Part shown: in pieces, positions 48,886 to 57,745 of the stretch
Layout: every line of letters begins with the position of its first letter
Numbering within the stretch: the stretch's first letter is position 1
The notes under the pieces: generated by a model
What the model was told of the DNA's origin: nothing
Database searches by the model: none
What the model saw: the letters and a program-made list of their open reading frames with translations, nothing else
Made by a program: the position numbers and the translations under genes
NCBI RefSeq assembly: GCF_014748335.1
Contig: NZ_JAAVIY010000003.1
Span: 310,001 to 374,000 of the forward strand
Direction of reading: 5' to 3'
Length of the DNA stretch: 64,000 nt
Source: Flavobacterium selenitireducens
Lineage (GTDB): Bacteria > Bacteroidota > Bacteroidia > Flavobacteriales > Flavobacteriaceae

Positions 48886-50194
48886 ATTCTCTTATAAAAT
48901 TGATATCGAGTCCTGATTGCTTGAGATTCATTTTCCCGTCAGAAAACTCAAGCACGATTCCCGCCGGACGGTATTCAAATCGGTTTTCGCTTTTAGCTTC
49001 GACCGCGAATGCCGATTGCCCTGTCGCTTGCGTGATGAGTTTGCCACCTTGTGTCGTGACGGTTATTTTGAGCGGAAAATCTGCGGAAGCGTAAGTGCCG
49101 ACATATTTCTTGAGGATGTCTTCGCTCACGGTAAATTCGGTAAGGTCCGGGAATTTGTATTCCTTCCCGTAATAAATCGCAAGCACGCCCTGCATGATCA
49201 GGTTGCGGTCATAGTTGTCGCCGTTCATACTTAGCGAGGCGCCAAATTTGGAAACGGGATCGTATCCGACAACCGAACGAAAATTCTCTATGCCTCCGGT
49301 GTGTCCGTAAAACGTTTTAGAATCGAATGGTAGCGTGATCAGGCCGAGCCCGTAGCCTTCCTGAATCGTCTTCATTTTTTCGAGCGATGCGGCGCTTACG
49401 AGCTTTCCGTCGAACAGGGCTTTTATAAAAATGGTCAGGTCGGATGGCGTCGAAACCAAAGCCCCAGCCGAGTAGGCTAGTGTGTTCGACCATTCCGGCG
49501 TAACGTGCCAGTTGGCGTCGAACGTAGCGGAAATCGCATCATTCCCTGAGAAATCGATCTTGTCGGGCATCGATGTGTTCGTCAATTTGAGTTTGGATGC
49601 GATGCGCTTCTGTATGTTTTCCGCGTACGATTTTTTGGTGACGTCTTCGATAATATAACCGAGCAATATGTAGTTGGAATTGCTATACTGATATTTGTCG
49701 CCAGGCTCGAAATCGGACGCATAGCCGGAAATGCGGTCTACGATTTCCTGCCTAGTATGGGACCGCGTGATATTTTGAGTGGTCACGGGATCGGCCAGTA
49801 TCTCGTGGATTCCGGTGCGGTGGCGCAATAACATTTCAACTGTGATTTTTTCCGCGTTGCGCATTTTCGGGAAAAATTTCGAGAGTTTATCCTCGAGTTT
49901 GATCTTGTTCTCGTCGACCAATTGCAATATTAGGACTGCGGTAAAAGGTTTGGTGATCGACCCGACTTTGTATTTGGTATTCGTATCAGCTAATTTTCTT
50001 GAGGCTATGTCTGAAAATCCGTACGCTTTGGCAAAAACAATCTTATCGCCTTCTCTCAACGCAATCGAGCCCATGAATTTGTTGTGTTTGTTAAACGAGG
50101 TCAAGAGGCTGTCGATCCTGGCGAATTTTGCGTCCGCTTGGGCAAACGCGGTTGCGGCAAGAAACAATAACGGGATAATGTAAGATTTTTTCAT
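48884..50194 (-). CDS. Serine hydrolase, beta-lactamase class C/D-peptidase family
   Basis: 436 residues with a signal peptide (MKKSYIIPLLFLAATAFAQ). The catalytic S-x-x-K is in KVGSITKPFTAVL (about 76-79), the Y-x-N in YQYSNSNYILLGYI, and a HTG triad in FYGHTGGIENFRSV, so all three motifs are intact. A C-terminal beta-barrel-like domain (about 345-436) follows. Members include esterases, D-aminopeptidases and DD-peptidases; a true beta-lactamase role is not implied. A possible -7 box lies 18 bp upstream. Confidence 0.9.
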   Translation of the reverse strand: MKKSYIIPLLFLAATAFAQADAKFARIDSLLTSFNKHNKFMGSIALREGDKIVFAKAYGFSDIASRKLADTNTKYKVGSITKPFTAVLILQLVDENKIKLEDKLSKFFPKMRNAEKITVEMLLRHRTGIHEILADPVTTQNITRSHTRQEIVDRISGYASDFEPGDKYQYSNSNYILLGYIIEDVTKKSYAENIQKRIASKLKLTNTSMPDKIDFSGNDAISATFDANWHVTPEWSNTLAYSAGALVSTPSDLTIFIKALFDGKLVSAASLEKMKTIQEGYGLGLITLPFDSKTFYGHTGGIENFRSVVGYDPVSKFGASLSMNGDNYDRNLIMQGVLAIYYGKEYKFPDLTEFTVSEDILKKYVGTYASADFPLKITVTTQGGKLITQATGQSAFAVEAKSENRFEYRPAGIVLEFSDGKMNLKQSGLDINFIRE

Positions 50195-50211
50195 GCGTTT
50201 TTGGTTTGTCG

Positions 50212-50219
50212 TAAATATA
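50212..50219 (-). promoter_or_regulatory. Possible -7 element for the serine hydrolase gene
   Basis: Minus-strand TATATTTA ends 17 bp before the ATG; it is identical to the octamers at 7013 and 42520. Confidence 0.42.
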
Positions 50220-50365
50220 GGAGAGATTTTTCTTCTGTGCTAATTCGGGATTCGGACCGGCGAATTCTCATATACGTGATTTCTATGCTCGATGAAACCT
50301 ATCGAATAGTGGTTACGACAAAATGTATCATTCGGGTTTTCATTACTTTATGTGAAAATTCAGCT

Positions 50366-50896
50366 ATGAAAAAATGTATATTGCTTGTTGCGTTCATTTG
50401 CGTAGGAGGATTCGTTCGCGCTCAGTCCGAAAGTGTTTTTGACGTCGCGCGAACGGGTTCGGTAGAGGACGCCCGAAAGATGGTCGCGTCCGATCCGAAA
50501 CTCGTAAACGCTGTAAATGCCGAGGGTTATTCCCCTTTGATCCTGGCGTGCTATCGCTCAAACAACGAGGTCGCGAAATACCTCCTCGAAAAAGGCGCCG
50601 ACATTGACGCGTTGAGCGGAATGGGAACTGCGCTTATGGCCGCTGTCGTGAAGGGAAACCAGGAAATGGTGCGCTACCTTTTGGAGAAAAAGGCCAACCC
50701 GAACCTGGCCGACCAAAACGGAACCACGGCTTTGCTTTACGCGGTTATGTTCAAAAAGCACGAGATCGCGTCACTTTTGGTAAACGCCGGAGCCAATACC
50801 GGGCACAAGGACAACCACGGCCAGTCGGCCATTGATTACGCCGTTGTCGCCAACGATGACAAGTTCATTGAAATCTTAAAAAGCAAAAAGCTATGA
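50366..50896 (+). CDS. Exported ankyrin-repeat protein
   Basis: 176 residues from ATG 50366, where a signal peptide begins (MKKCILLVAFICVGGFVRAQ). The frame is open further upstream but without a plausible start. About four ankyrin repeats follow: EGYSPLILACYRSNNEVAKYLLEKGADID, GTALMAAVVKGNQEMVRYLLEKKANPN, GTTALLYAVMFKKHEIASLLVNAGANT, and a final capped one. In several bacteria a periplasmic ankyrin protein accompanies catalase or haem proteins. Here its stop codon overlaps (ATGA) the start of a DOMON-T9SS gene, so the two are coupled and may act together. Confidence 0.9.
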   Translation: MKKCILLVAFICVGGFVRAQSESVFDVARTGSVEDARKMVASDPKLVNAVNAEGYSPLILACYRSNNEVAKYLLEKGADIDALSGMGTALMAAVVKGNQEMVRYLLEKKANPNLADQNGTTALLYAVMFKKHEIASLLVNAGANTGHKDNHGQSAIDYAVVANDDKFIEILKSKKL

Positions 50897-51660
50897 AAAA
50901 AATTACATTATCGGCCATAGCCATCATGGCTGCTGCAACCGGATTTGCTCAGTTCAGTACAGGTCAACTCGCGCTGAGTTCATTTGGGGATACTTCGCTC
51001 GGCATGACCGCGAAAATCGACGTCGACACCCAGGTTACGTTGACGCTTACCGGCGCTTCTGCCGATTGGCTCGGAATTGGATTCGGTGCAACCGGAATGG
51101 GTGATGTGGGTGCGGACGTCGTCATTTTCGACGGCGCTAACCTTACCGACAGGAGTTTTAACGGAGTAGGCGTGACACCTCCCGCCGATGCCAGCCAGGA
51201 CTGGAACATTGTCTCCAATGCCGTAAACGCGGGCATTAGGACCCTTGTCGCCACACGGGCGCTCAATACGGGAGATGCGAACGACTACGTTTTTACCGCC
51301 GGGGCAGGAGCGTTGACTTTGGTTTATGCCCGGCGTTCCGGAAGCCAGACGATAGGGTATCACGGTTCCAACAGTTGCGGTTCGAGAGTTGCAGCGTTGG
51401 CATTGTCTAACGAGGAATTTTCTGAAAAACAGGTAAAGATGTATCCGAATCCGGCCCGCGTCGAGGTCAATTTCGAGTTGCCTGAGTTTGTAAATACCGG
51501 CGAGATCAAATTATACGACGCTCAAGGCCGACTGGCAAAGGCCGACAAGATCACTTCGGCACGACCGAAAGTCACGACGTCAGGCTTGCCGATAGGCGCT
51601 TATATGGCCGTGATCCGTACCGATTACGGAAACGTTACGAAAACACTGGTAATCGAATAA
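50893..51660 (+). CDS. DOMON-domain protein with T9SS sorting domain
   Basis: 255 residues. A signal peptide (MKKITLSAIAIMAAATGFAQ) leads to a DOMON beta-sandwich (about 25-170): GASADWLGIGFGATGMGDVGADVVIFDGANLTDRSF, GIRTLVATRALNTGDANDYVFTAG and LTLVYARRSGSQTIGYHGS. The Met in GATGM and His in GYHGS stand where cytochrome-type DOMON domains ligate haem. The last 80 residues form a type A T9SS sorting domain (MYPNPARVEVNFELP ... GAYMAVIRTDYGNVTKTLVIE). It should be secreted and possibly bind haem or sugar at the surface. It overlaps the ankyrin gene by 4 bp. Confidence 0.86.
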   Translation: MKKITLSAIAIMAAATGFAQFSTGQLALSSFGDTSLGMTAKIDVDTQVTLTLTGASADWLGIGFGATGMGDVGADVVIFDGANLTDRSFNGVGVTPPADASQDWNIVSNAVNAGIRTLVATRALNTGDANDYVFTAGAGALTLVYARRSGSQTIGYHGSNSCGSRVAALALSNEEFSEKQVKMYPNPARVEVNFELPEFVNTGEIKLYDAQGRLAKADKITSARPKVTTSGLPIGAYMAVIRTDYGNVTKTLVIE

Positions 51661-51681
51661 TCAACAAGCGACTTTAATCGG

Positions 51682-51710
51682 AAAGGCCGGCTATGATGTC
51701 CGGCCTTTTT
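51682..51710 (+). terminator. Bidirectional Rho-independent terminator
   Basis: AAAGGCCGG (51682-51690) and CCGGCCTTT (51700-51708) with a 9-nt loop and a T run, just before the convergent DUF1579 gene end. Confidence 0.85.
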
Positions 51711-52358
51711 CTATTTTCTGGTAAGGATGATTTCCATCGATTTCACCTCTTCTCCCGATGATTTGGTGTCAAACATCTCCATCTTTCGGGTATCGGCATC
51801 GACCCAGGTGTAAACTTCCCTGAATTTTGCGTCTTTCTTCGTCATGGGATCGATCATTGTTCCTGTCATGGTCGCCGATTTGCTCGCGCTGTCGTAATCG
51901 CCAGAAATATACATGATGCCGGTTCCCATATTGTCGAACCACGTTGAAAACATCTTGCCGGAAGCGTTGTTGTAGCCCATAGTTCCGACTCCTTCGAAAT
52001 CCTGTCCCATCATCTTGCCCTTGTATTTCTGTTCGAAGTAACGGCCTCTCAAAATAGGTTTGACTTCTGCCGTGGCATTTTCCGTTGATGGTTTTCCGCC
52101 CATGTAGAACGTCATTTTCGCGTTCCACGAGCCAACGTCGGAAGCAAGCAATTTGTGCATTTCACCGGGCGTCGCATATTCCATCCAAGCTTTTTCCATA
52201 GCCGCGGAATCGACCGGGGCCTCGGCGTCGGCGGTTTCGGGAGCAGGAGCTGCCGTAGTGTCTGCCGCGGGTCCGGCGTCGACTGCTTTGTCTTCTGCCT
52301 TTTTACAACTTGTCAGACATAGGGAAAGCACAGCTGCGCTAAAAATTAGTTTCTTCAT
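51711..52358 (-). CDS. DUF1579 lipoprotein
   Basis: 215 residues from the ATG at 52358, where a lipoprotein signal begins (MKKLIFSAAVLSLCLTSC). A disordered Ala/Asp/Pro-rich segment follows (about 20-50). The DUF1579 domain shows MEYATPGEMHKLLASDVGSWNAKMTFYMGGKP, GRYFEQKYKGKMMGQDFEGVGTMGYNNASGKMFSTWFDNMGTG and MTGTMIDPMTKKDAKFREVYTW. The domain is thought to be a lipocalin-like beta-barrel, with no assigned role. It stands between the T9SS/ankyrin pair and polA. Confidence 0.88.
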   Translation of the reverse strand: MKKLIFSAAVLSLCLTSCKKAEDKAVDAGPAADTTAAPAPETADAEAPVDSAAMEKAWMEYATPGEMHKLLASDVGSWNAKMTFYMGGKPSTENATAEVKPILRGRYFEQKYKGKMMGQDFEGVGTMGYNNASGKMFSTWFDNMGTGIMYISGDYDSASKSATMTGTMIDPMTKKDAKFREVYTWVDADTRKMEMFDTKSSGEEVKSMEIILTRK

Positions 52359-52426
52359 AATATGTTGTTTTTGAATTGGTTGACTAAAGGTAAGGAAAAT
52401 CAGCAGATGGATTACCGCCTTGTTCG

Positions 52427-55258
52427 TCAATGCGCTTCGAGCCAGTCGTTGCCCACGCCCATATCGACTTCCAACGGAACCGCCAATTCAAAAGCGTTTT
52501 CCATTTCGTGCTTGATCATCGGCTTGATTCTTTCGAGTTCCTCTTTGTAGACGTCAAACACCAATTCATCATGAACCTGAAGCAGCATTTTGCTTTTCCA
52601 GTTTTCCGAGGTCAGTTTTTGGTGGATGTTGATCATCGCAATCTTGATGATGTCGGCGGCGCTTCCCTGTATAGGGGCGTTGACCGCGTTTCGTTCGGCG
52701 GCGCCACGGACTACCTGATTCGCCGAATTGATATCCTTCAAATAGCGGCGGCGGCCTGAAATCGTCGAAACGAATCCTTGCTCGCGCGCAATTTCGATCT
52801 GCTCGCTGATGTAGTTGCGCAACCTTGGGTAAGATTTGTAGTACGCATCGATCAAAGCGGCACTTTCGCTTCGGGTAAGTGAAGTTTGGTTGCTCAACCC
52901 GAATGCAGAAACTCCATAGATGATACCAAAATTGACCGTTTTGGCGTGGCTTCGCTGTTCGCGCGTCACTTCCTCAAGCGCGACGTTAAACACCTTTGCG
53001 GCCGTCGATTTGTGAATGTCCTCTCCGTTCCGGAACGAATTGATCATGTTCTCTTCCCCGCTGAGCGCCGCTATGATGCGAAGTTCGATTTGGGAATAAT
53101 CCGCGGAAAGCAACGTGTAATTTTCATCTCTCGGGATAAACGCTTTGCGAATCTGACGTCCGCGTTCGGTTCGAATCGGAATGTTTTGCAGGTTAGGATT
53201 GTTGGAGCTCAAGCGTCCGGTAGCCGCGACAGCCTGCATATAATCGGTATGGACGCGGCCCGTTTTCCCGCAAACCTGGGTCGGGAGCGCCGTCACATAT
53301 GTGCTTTGCAGCTTCACGAGTTGTCTCCAATCTAAAATATCCTGGACGAACGGACTTGAAAGAGCAAGGTTGGAAAGGATTTCTTCTCCGGTTGCATATT
53401 GTCCGGTCTTGGTTTTCTTTATTTTCCCGCCTCCGATCTTCATCTTGTCGAACAACACTTCCCCTAACTGTTTTGGCGATCCAAGGTTGAAACTTTCGCC
53501 TGCTGCTTCGTAAATCTGTCGTTCGAGTTTGGTAATATCCTCTGCAAGTTCTGCAGACAATTTTGCGAGAAAACCCGTATCGAGACGCACGCCTTCCATT
53601 TCCATATCGGCCAAAACCTGCACAAGCGGCACCTCGATTTCGTCAAACAATTTTCTTGTAGCCGTTTGCTCGAGAATCGGGGCGAAATGTTGCTTCAGCT
53701 GAAGCGTCACATCTGCATCTTCGGCGGCATATTCCTTTACGTCGTCGAGAGGAACGTCGCGCATCGTCTTTTGCCCTTTGCCTTTCTTCCCGATGAGTTC
53801 TTCAATTGACTTGGGTGAATATTTCAGATAAGTTTCAGACAATACATCCATATTGTGGCGCATGTCGGGATTAATTAGATAATGGGCGAGCATCGTGTCG
53901 AAAATTTGGCCTTTTATCACAACGCCGTAATTCGATAGCACTTTTAAATCGTACTTGACATTCTGTCCGATCTTTTCGATGGCTTCGTTCTCGAAAAACG
54001 GCTTGAACTTGTCCACGATCGCTTGCGTTGCGGTTTGATCTTCGGGCACGGGAACGTAAAAACCCTTTCCTTTTTCCCATGAAAAGGAAAGTCCGACGAG
54101 CTCTGCCGTAATCGGATCGATACTCGTCGTTTCGGTGTCAAAACTTACAGAAGCCTGCTTTAGCAAATTGTTGACGAGCAGTTTTATGGCGAAATCACCT
54201 TCCACCGATTGGTAGAAATGTTCGGTATTGTCGAGCGTGCTGTAAGGATTTGTCGAAATGCCCTCGCTTTCTCCGTGAATTTCGGCAAACAAATCAAACT
54301 GGGTTTCGTTTCTGACAATCGTTTTGGTCGGTGCGATACCTTGAGACTCGACGCTTGAATACGATTCGTTCTTGTTAAAAAACAATGCGTTGAACTGTTC
54401 GGCCATTCGCCTGAACTCGAGCTCCTGAAACAATTCCTGCACTTTGTCGCTGTCAGGTTTCGTGAGTTCGAAATCTTCTTCGTTGAACTGCACGTCGCAA
54501 TCGCAAATGATCGTTGCCAACTGTTTGGAAAGCATGCCGAGTTCTTTGTTTTCCTCGATCTTTTCCTTCATTTTGCCTTTCAGCTTGTCGGTGTTGGCCA
54601 ACAGGTTTTCCATAGTGCCGAATTCCGCGAGCAGTTTTTTGGCCGTAACTTCCCCAACTCCGGGCAATCCCGGGATATTGTCTACGGCGTCGCCCATCAT
54701 GCCAAGAAAATCGATAACCTGCTCCGTCCTTTCGATGCCGAATCGCTCGAGCACTTCAGGTACGCCCCAAATTTCGATGCCGTTGCCGAGGCGGGCCGGT
54801 CGGTACATGAACACGTTTTCGGACACCAATTGTGCATAATCTTTATCGGGCGTGACCATGAATACCTGATAGCCTTGCTTCTCGGCCTGTTTCGCCAGTG
54901 TCCCGATGAGGTCGTCGGCTTCGCAACCTGCCAATTCTATGCTGGGAATGTGCATTGCCTTGAGGATTTTCTGGATCCACGGCACGGCAATCTTGATCGC
55001 TTCCGGCGTTTCGTCCCGGTGTGCTTTGTAATTGGCGAACATCTCGGTTCGGACGGTGCTTCCCTCCTTGTCGAAAGCGACGGCGAGATGGTCCGGTTTT
55101 TCGCGCTTGATCACATCGAGAAGTGAATTCATGAATCCTAGTATGGCCGAGGTGTCCATTCCCTTCGAATTGACGCGGGGATTCTTGATAAGGGCGTAAT
55201 ATCCACGGAAAATCAAGGCGTAAGCGTCGAGGAGGAAAAGGCGTTTTTGTGCTGACAT
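52427..55258 (-). CDS. polA: DNA polymerase I
   Basis: 943 residues. The 5'-3' exonuclease (FEN) domain covers about 1-300 (LFLLDAYALIFRGYYALIKNPRVN, ELAGCEADDLIGTLA). The 3'-5' exonuclease domain is intact (SFDTETTSIDPITAELVGLSFSWEKGKG, about 355-545). The polymerase domain (about 560-943) carries SSNNPNLQNIPIRTERGRQIRKAF, LLSADYSQIELRI, and HDELVFDV. It fills gaps and removes RNA primers in replication and repair. Length is near the E. coli 928. Confidence 0.97.
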   Translation of the reverse strand: MSAQKRLFLLDAYALIFRGYYALIKNPRVNSKGMDTSAILGFMNSLLDVIKREKPDHLAVAFDKEGSTVRTEMFANYKAHRDETPEAIKIAVPWIQKILKAMHIPSIELAGCEADDLIGTLAKQAEKQGYQVFMVTPDKDYAQLVSENVFMYRPARLGNGIEIWGVPEVLERFGIERTEQVIDFLGMMGDAVDNIPGLPGVGEVTAKKLLAEFGTMENLLANTDKLKGKMKEKIEENKELGMLSKQLATIICDCDVQFNEEDFELTKPDSDKVQELFQELEFRRMAEQFNALFFNKNESYSSVESQGIAPTKTIVRNETQFDLFAEIHGESEGISTNPYSTLDNTEHFYQSVEGDFAIKLLVNNLLKQASVSFDTETTSIDPITAELVGLSFSWEKGKGFYVPVPEDQTATQAIVDKFKPFFENEAIEKIGQNVKYDLKVLSNYGVVIKGQIFDTMLAHYLINPDMRHNMDVLSETYLKYSPKSIEELIGKKGKGQKTMRDVPLDDVKEYAAEDADVTLQLKQHFAPILEQTATRKLFDEIEVPLVQVLADMEMEGVRLDTGFLAKLSAELAEDITKLERQIYEAAGESFNLGSPKQLGEVLFDKMKIGGGKIKKTKTGQYATGEEILSNLALSSPFVQDILDWRQLVKLQSTYVTALPTQVCGKTGRVHTDYMQAVAATGRLSSNNPNLQNIPIRTERGRQIRKAFIPRDENYTLLSADYSQIELRIIAALSGEENMINSFRNGEDIHKSTAAKVFNVALEEVTREQRSHAKTVNFGIIYGVSAFGLSNQTSLTRSESAALIDAYYKSYPRLRNYISEQIEIAREQGFVSTISGRRRYLKDINSANQVVRGAAERNAVNAPIQGSAADIIKIAMINIHQKLTSENWKSKMLLQVHDELVFDVYKEELERIKPMIKHEMENAFELAVPLEVDMGVGNDWLEAH

Positions 55259-55276
55259 ATTGTTGTTTTGAAGGAT

Positions 55277-55284
55277 TTCAAAAG
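55277..55284 (-). promoter_or_regulatory. -7 element for polA
   Basis: Minus-strand TACTTTTG matches TAnnTTTG and ends 18 bp before the ATG. No TTG at the -33 position. The rest of the 234 bp to 55492 shows nothing else recognisable. Confidence 0.5.
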
Positions 55285-55492
55285 TACGAAATCGCGGTTA
55301 ATATCGACGGAAAAGAAGTTAGGGATTGATGTGTAATCACGTCTTAGCCGCTCAGGTAGGAATCTGTAGACAGGAGTTACGCCAGAGAAGCCAGGAAGCG
55401 CGAAACCGGGAATTTAAGGTCATACGTTAATTTTTCTTAAACGATTGCCATATCGGAACCCGCACTGTAGTAATTTGCGGAAAATTTTTTCA

Positions 55493-56722
55493 ATGCTTCG
55501 CTGGATTTTCTTCGCCATTTTTGTGATTATTGTCGAAACCTACGCTTATCAAGCCCTTAAGACGGTTACAAAAGTCAGGTGGATTTTAGTCGGCTATCAG
55601 TTGATTTCACTGTTCGCGATCATTTACATCGTGTATCAGTTCACACAATTCGACAGGGCCGTCGGGCAAACGCGTCTCACGCTGTTTACTTTCGGATTGC
55701 TGCTGATTGTCTACATTCCCAAGATATTACTGACGGTTTTTATGTTCGGCGAGGATGTTTACAGGCTTTCGGCCGGACTGCTCAACATGGCTACCAAAAG
55801 CCGTGAAGGAGATTTTTTACCAGACAGGAGAAAGTTCGTCAGTACGATCGCGCTCGGGATCGCCGCCATCCCGTTTTTGTCGCTCGCGTACGGCATGACT
55901 TGGGGCAAATACAACTTTAAGGTGATTCGCCAACGCATTTTCTTCCCGGATTTGCCCGATGCCTTCGACGGTTTTAAGATTACGCAGATATCGGACGTGC
56001 ACAGCGGGAGCTTCGACGATCCTGAGAAAATCAGCTACGCCATCGACCTGATCAACGAACAGGAATCCGATATGTGCTTGTTCACAGGCGACATCGTCAA
56101 CACTCACGCCAAGGAAATGTTTCCGTGGATCGACACGTTCAGGAGAATCAAACCGTACCGCTACGGGAAATATTCGGTTTTGGGCAATCACGATTATGGC
56201 GAATACATCGATTGGGACAGTGAAAAGGCAAAATCCGATAATTTCGAAGCGATTAAAAACCTTTACGGACAAATCGATTTCGACCTGATGCTCAACGAAC
56301 ATAAATTCATCGAAAAAGACGGACAGCGGCTCGCGCTCGTAGGTGTGGAGAATTGGGGACGCGGCTTCAAGCAGGCGGGCGATCTCAACAAGGCATCGCA
56401 AGGGTTGACGAAAGACGATTTCAAAATCCTGATGTCGCACGATCCGTCGCACTGGGATCTGGAAGTCAAGAATCATCCTAAAAATTTCCACCTTACGCTT
56501 TCTGGTCATACGCATGGCCTGCAGTTCGGTATCGAAATTCCGGGTTTCATAAAGTGGAGCCCTGTGGAATATGTGTACAAGCAATGGGCGGGCTTGTATG
56601 AGCATCTCGAGCGCTATATTTACGTCAACCGCGGCTTCGGGTTCCACGCTTATCCCGGCCGGGTAGGCATTTGGCCAGAAATTACGGTCATTGAACTAAA
56701 AAAGGGGCCAAAATTAGCGTAA
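55493..56722 (+). CDS. Membrane-anchored metallophosphoesterase
   Basis: 409 residues from ATG 55493 (MLRWIFFAIFVIIVETYAYQ); an upstream in-frame TTG gives a weaker start. Four hydrophobic segments (about 1-20, 32-52, 63-86, 120-140) anchor the protein. The catalytic domain carries ITQISDVHSGSF, LFTGDIVN, SVLGNHDYG and LSGHTHGLQFG, the full set of metal ligands (DxH, GD, GNHD, GHxH). It resembles YkuE/YaeI-type phosphodiesterases acting at the membrane; the substrate is not known. Its end is separated by 49 bp from a thioredoxin-like gene with its own promoter. Confidence 0.9.
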   Translation: MLRWIFFAIFVIIVETYAYQALKTVTKVRWILVGYQLISLFAIIYIVYQFTQFDRAVGQTRLTLFTFGLLLIVYIPKILLTVFMFGEDVYRLSAGLLNMATKSREGDFLPDRRKFVSTIALGIAAIPFLSLAYGMTWGKYNFKVIRQRIFFPDLPDAFDGFKITQISDVHSGSFDDPEKISYAIDLINEQESDMCLFTGDIVNTHAKEMFPWIDTFRRIKPYRYGKYSVLGNHDYGEYIDWDSEKAKSDNFEAIKNLYGQIDFDLMLNEHKFIEKDGQRLALVGVENWGRGFKQAGDLNKASQGLTKDDFKILMSHDPSHWDLEVKNHPKNFHLTLSGHTHGLQFGIEIPGFIKWSPVEYVYKQWAGLYEHLERYIYVNRGFGFHAYPGRVGIWPEITVIELKKGPKLA

Positions 56723-56736
56723 TTTGTTAAAAGTCC

Positions 56737-56744
56737 TATATTTG
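56737..56744 (+). promoter_or_regulatory. -7 element for the thioredoxin-like gene
   Basis: TATATTTG matches the consensus exactly and ends 27 bp before ATG 56772; a TTG upstream is too close (10 bp) to count. Confidence 0.55.
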
Positions 56745-56771
56745 TAGAGGAATGGTTAAAATTCTAAGACT

Positions 56772-57068
56772 ATGTCAAAATTTGGCGAACTGATTAACGC
56801 GCCTGTTCCGGTCCTGATCGACTTCTATACAGAATGGAACGAGCAGTCCGTTTCGATGCACCCTGTCATACGGGATGTCGCCGCTGCTTTGGGCGACAAG
56901 GCAAAAGTCATCAAGATCGATGTCGACAAAAACCAGGAGCTTGCCGACGCATTGCGCATCAAAGGCTTGCCGACGCTGATGATCTACAAAAGCGGGCAAA
57001 TGGTCTGGAGGCAGTCGGGAGAGCTCGATGCCAACACGATCATTGGATTGGTGCAAGACCAGATCTAA
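56772..57068 (+). CDS. Thioredoxin-fold protein lacking the CxxC active site
   Basis: 98 residues covering one thioredoxin domain: VPVLIDFYTEWNEQSVSMHPVIRDVAAALGDKAKVIKIDVDKNQELADALRIKGLPTLMIYKSGQMVW. The tryptophan and the cis-proline (GLPT) are kept, but WCGPC is replaced by WNEQS, so neither redox cysteine remains. It cannot act as a disulfide reductase and probably serves as a binding or chaperone-like module. No signal peptide, so cytoplasmic. Its stop overlaps the convergent polysaccharide deacetylase stop by 4 bp. Confidence 0.9.
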   Translation: MSKFGELINAPVPVLIDFYTEWNEQSVSMHPVIRDVAAALGDKAKVIKIDVDKNQELADALRIKGLPTLMIYKSGQMVWRQSGELDANTIIGLVQDQI

Positions 57069-57703
57069 CGTATCGCGTCGCATTCGTACCCATTTTTCTT
57101 CAAATATTTCAAAGTTTCCGGAAGCGCGTATTTCAGGTTTCCGAATGCTTTTTGGCTGTCGTGAAAAATCACGATGCTTCCCGGCCTGACGTTTTTCAAC
57201 ACGTTTTCAAGACACTTTTCGGGTGTTATGCGTAAGTCGAAATCGGCGCTCAGCACATCCCACATCACAATTTTATAGCCCATTTCCCGGATTTTTCTCG
57301 ATTGGGAAGCGGAAACCTTTGCGTAAGGCGGACGCATGAGTCGCGCAGTATCGGTTGCAAGAGCGTCGATCTCGTCCTGGCATAACCGGATGTTATCGAG
57401 GTATTCCGGCAGCGGTGTTCTCCATCCGTTCAGATGATGGAACGTGTGGTTGCCGAATGCATGGCCCTGATCCAGGATTTTCCTGAAGATATCCGGATTC
57501 TTGCGGATGTTGTCGCCAATGCAGAAAAATGTCGCTTTCGCGTTGAATCCAGATAATTGATCGAGCACAAAATCCGTGATTTCCGGGATGGGCCCGTCGT
57601 CAAAGGTCAAATAGACTTTTTTGCTTCCAGATGGGATGCTCCAGATGAAGTTCGGAAACAACATTTTGATGAAACGGTTGGTCTTTATCCAGTAAAATTT
57701 CAT
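57065..57703 (-). CDS. Polysaccharide deacetylase (NodB homology domain)
   Basis: 212 residues. The NodB motifs are clear: YLTFDDGPIPEITDFV (catalytic Asp and metal Asp), HAFGNHTFHHLNGW (metal His pair), RLMRPPYAKVS (motif 3), VMWDVLSADFD (motif 4) and GSIVIFHDS (motif 5). It removes acetyl groups from GlcNAc-containing glycans, likely peptidoglycan or a polysaccharide. No clear signal peptide is seen, though the N-terminus has a short hydrophobic patch (FIKMLFPNFIWSI). The convergent overlap with the thioredoxin-like gene means no shared terminator lies between them. Confidence 0.92.
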   Translation of the reverse strand: MKFYWIKTNRFIKMLFPNFIWSIPSGSKKVYLTFDDGPIPEITDFVLDQLSGFNAKATFFCIGDNIRKNPDIFRKILDQGHAFGNHTFHHLNGWRTPLPEYLDNIRLCQDEIDALATDTARLMRPPYAKVSASQSRKIREMGYKIVMWDVLSADFDLRITPEKCLENVLKNVRPGSIVIFHDSQKAFGNLKYALPETLKYLKKNGYECDAIR

Positions 57704-57716
57704 GGGAATAAGATAT

Positions 57717-57744
57717 AAAAAAAGCGGCCCGAAAGCCGCATTTT
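57717..57744 (-). terminator. Terminator of the DUF2723 gene
   Basis: Minus-strand stem from GCGGC (57724-57728) and GCCGC (57735-57739) with a TTTCGG loop, followed by a T run (57717-57723). The core is identical to the hairpin at 48861. Confidence 0.8.
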
Positions 57745-57745
57745 A

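Noticed and set aside
48884..50194. A beta-lactamase resistance gene
   Set aside because: Motifs place it in the broad class C-like serine hydrolase family; nothing specific points to beta-lactam hydrolysis.
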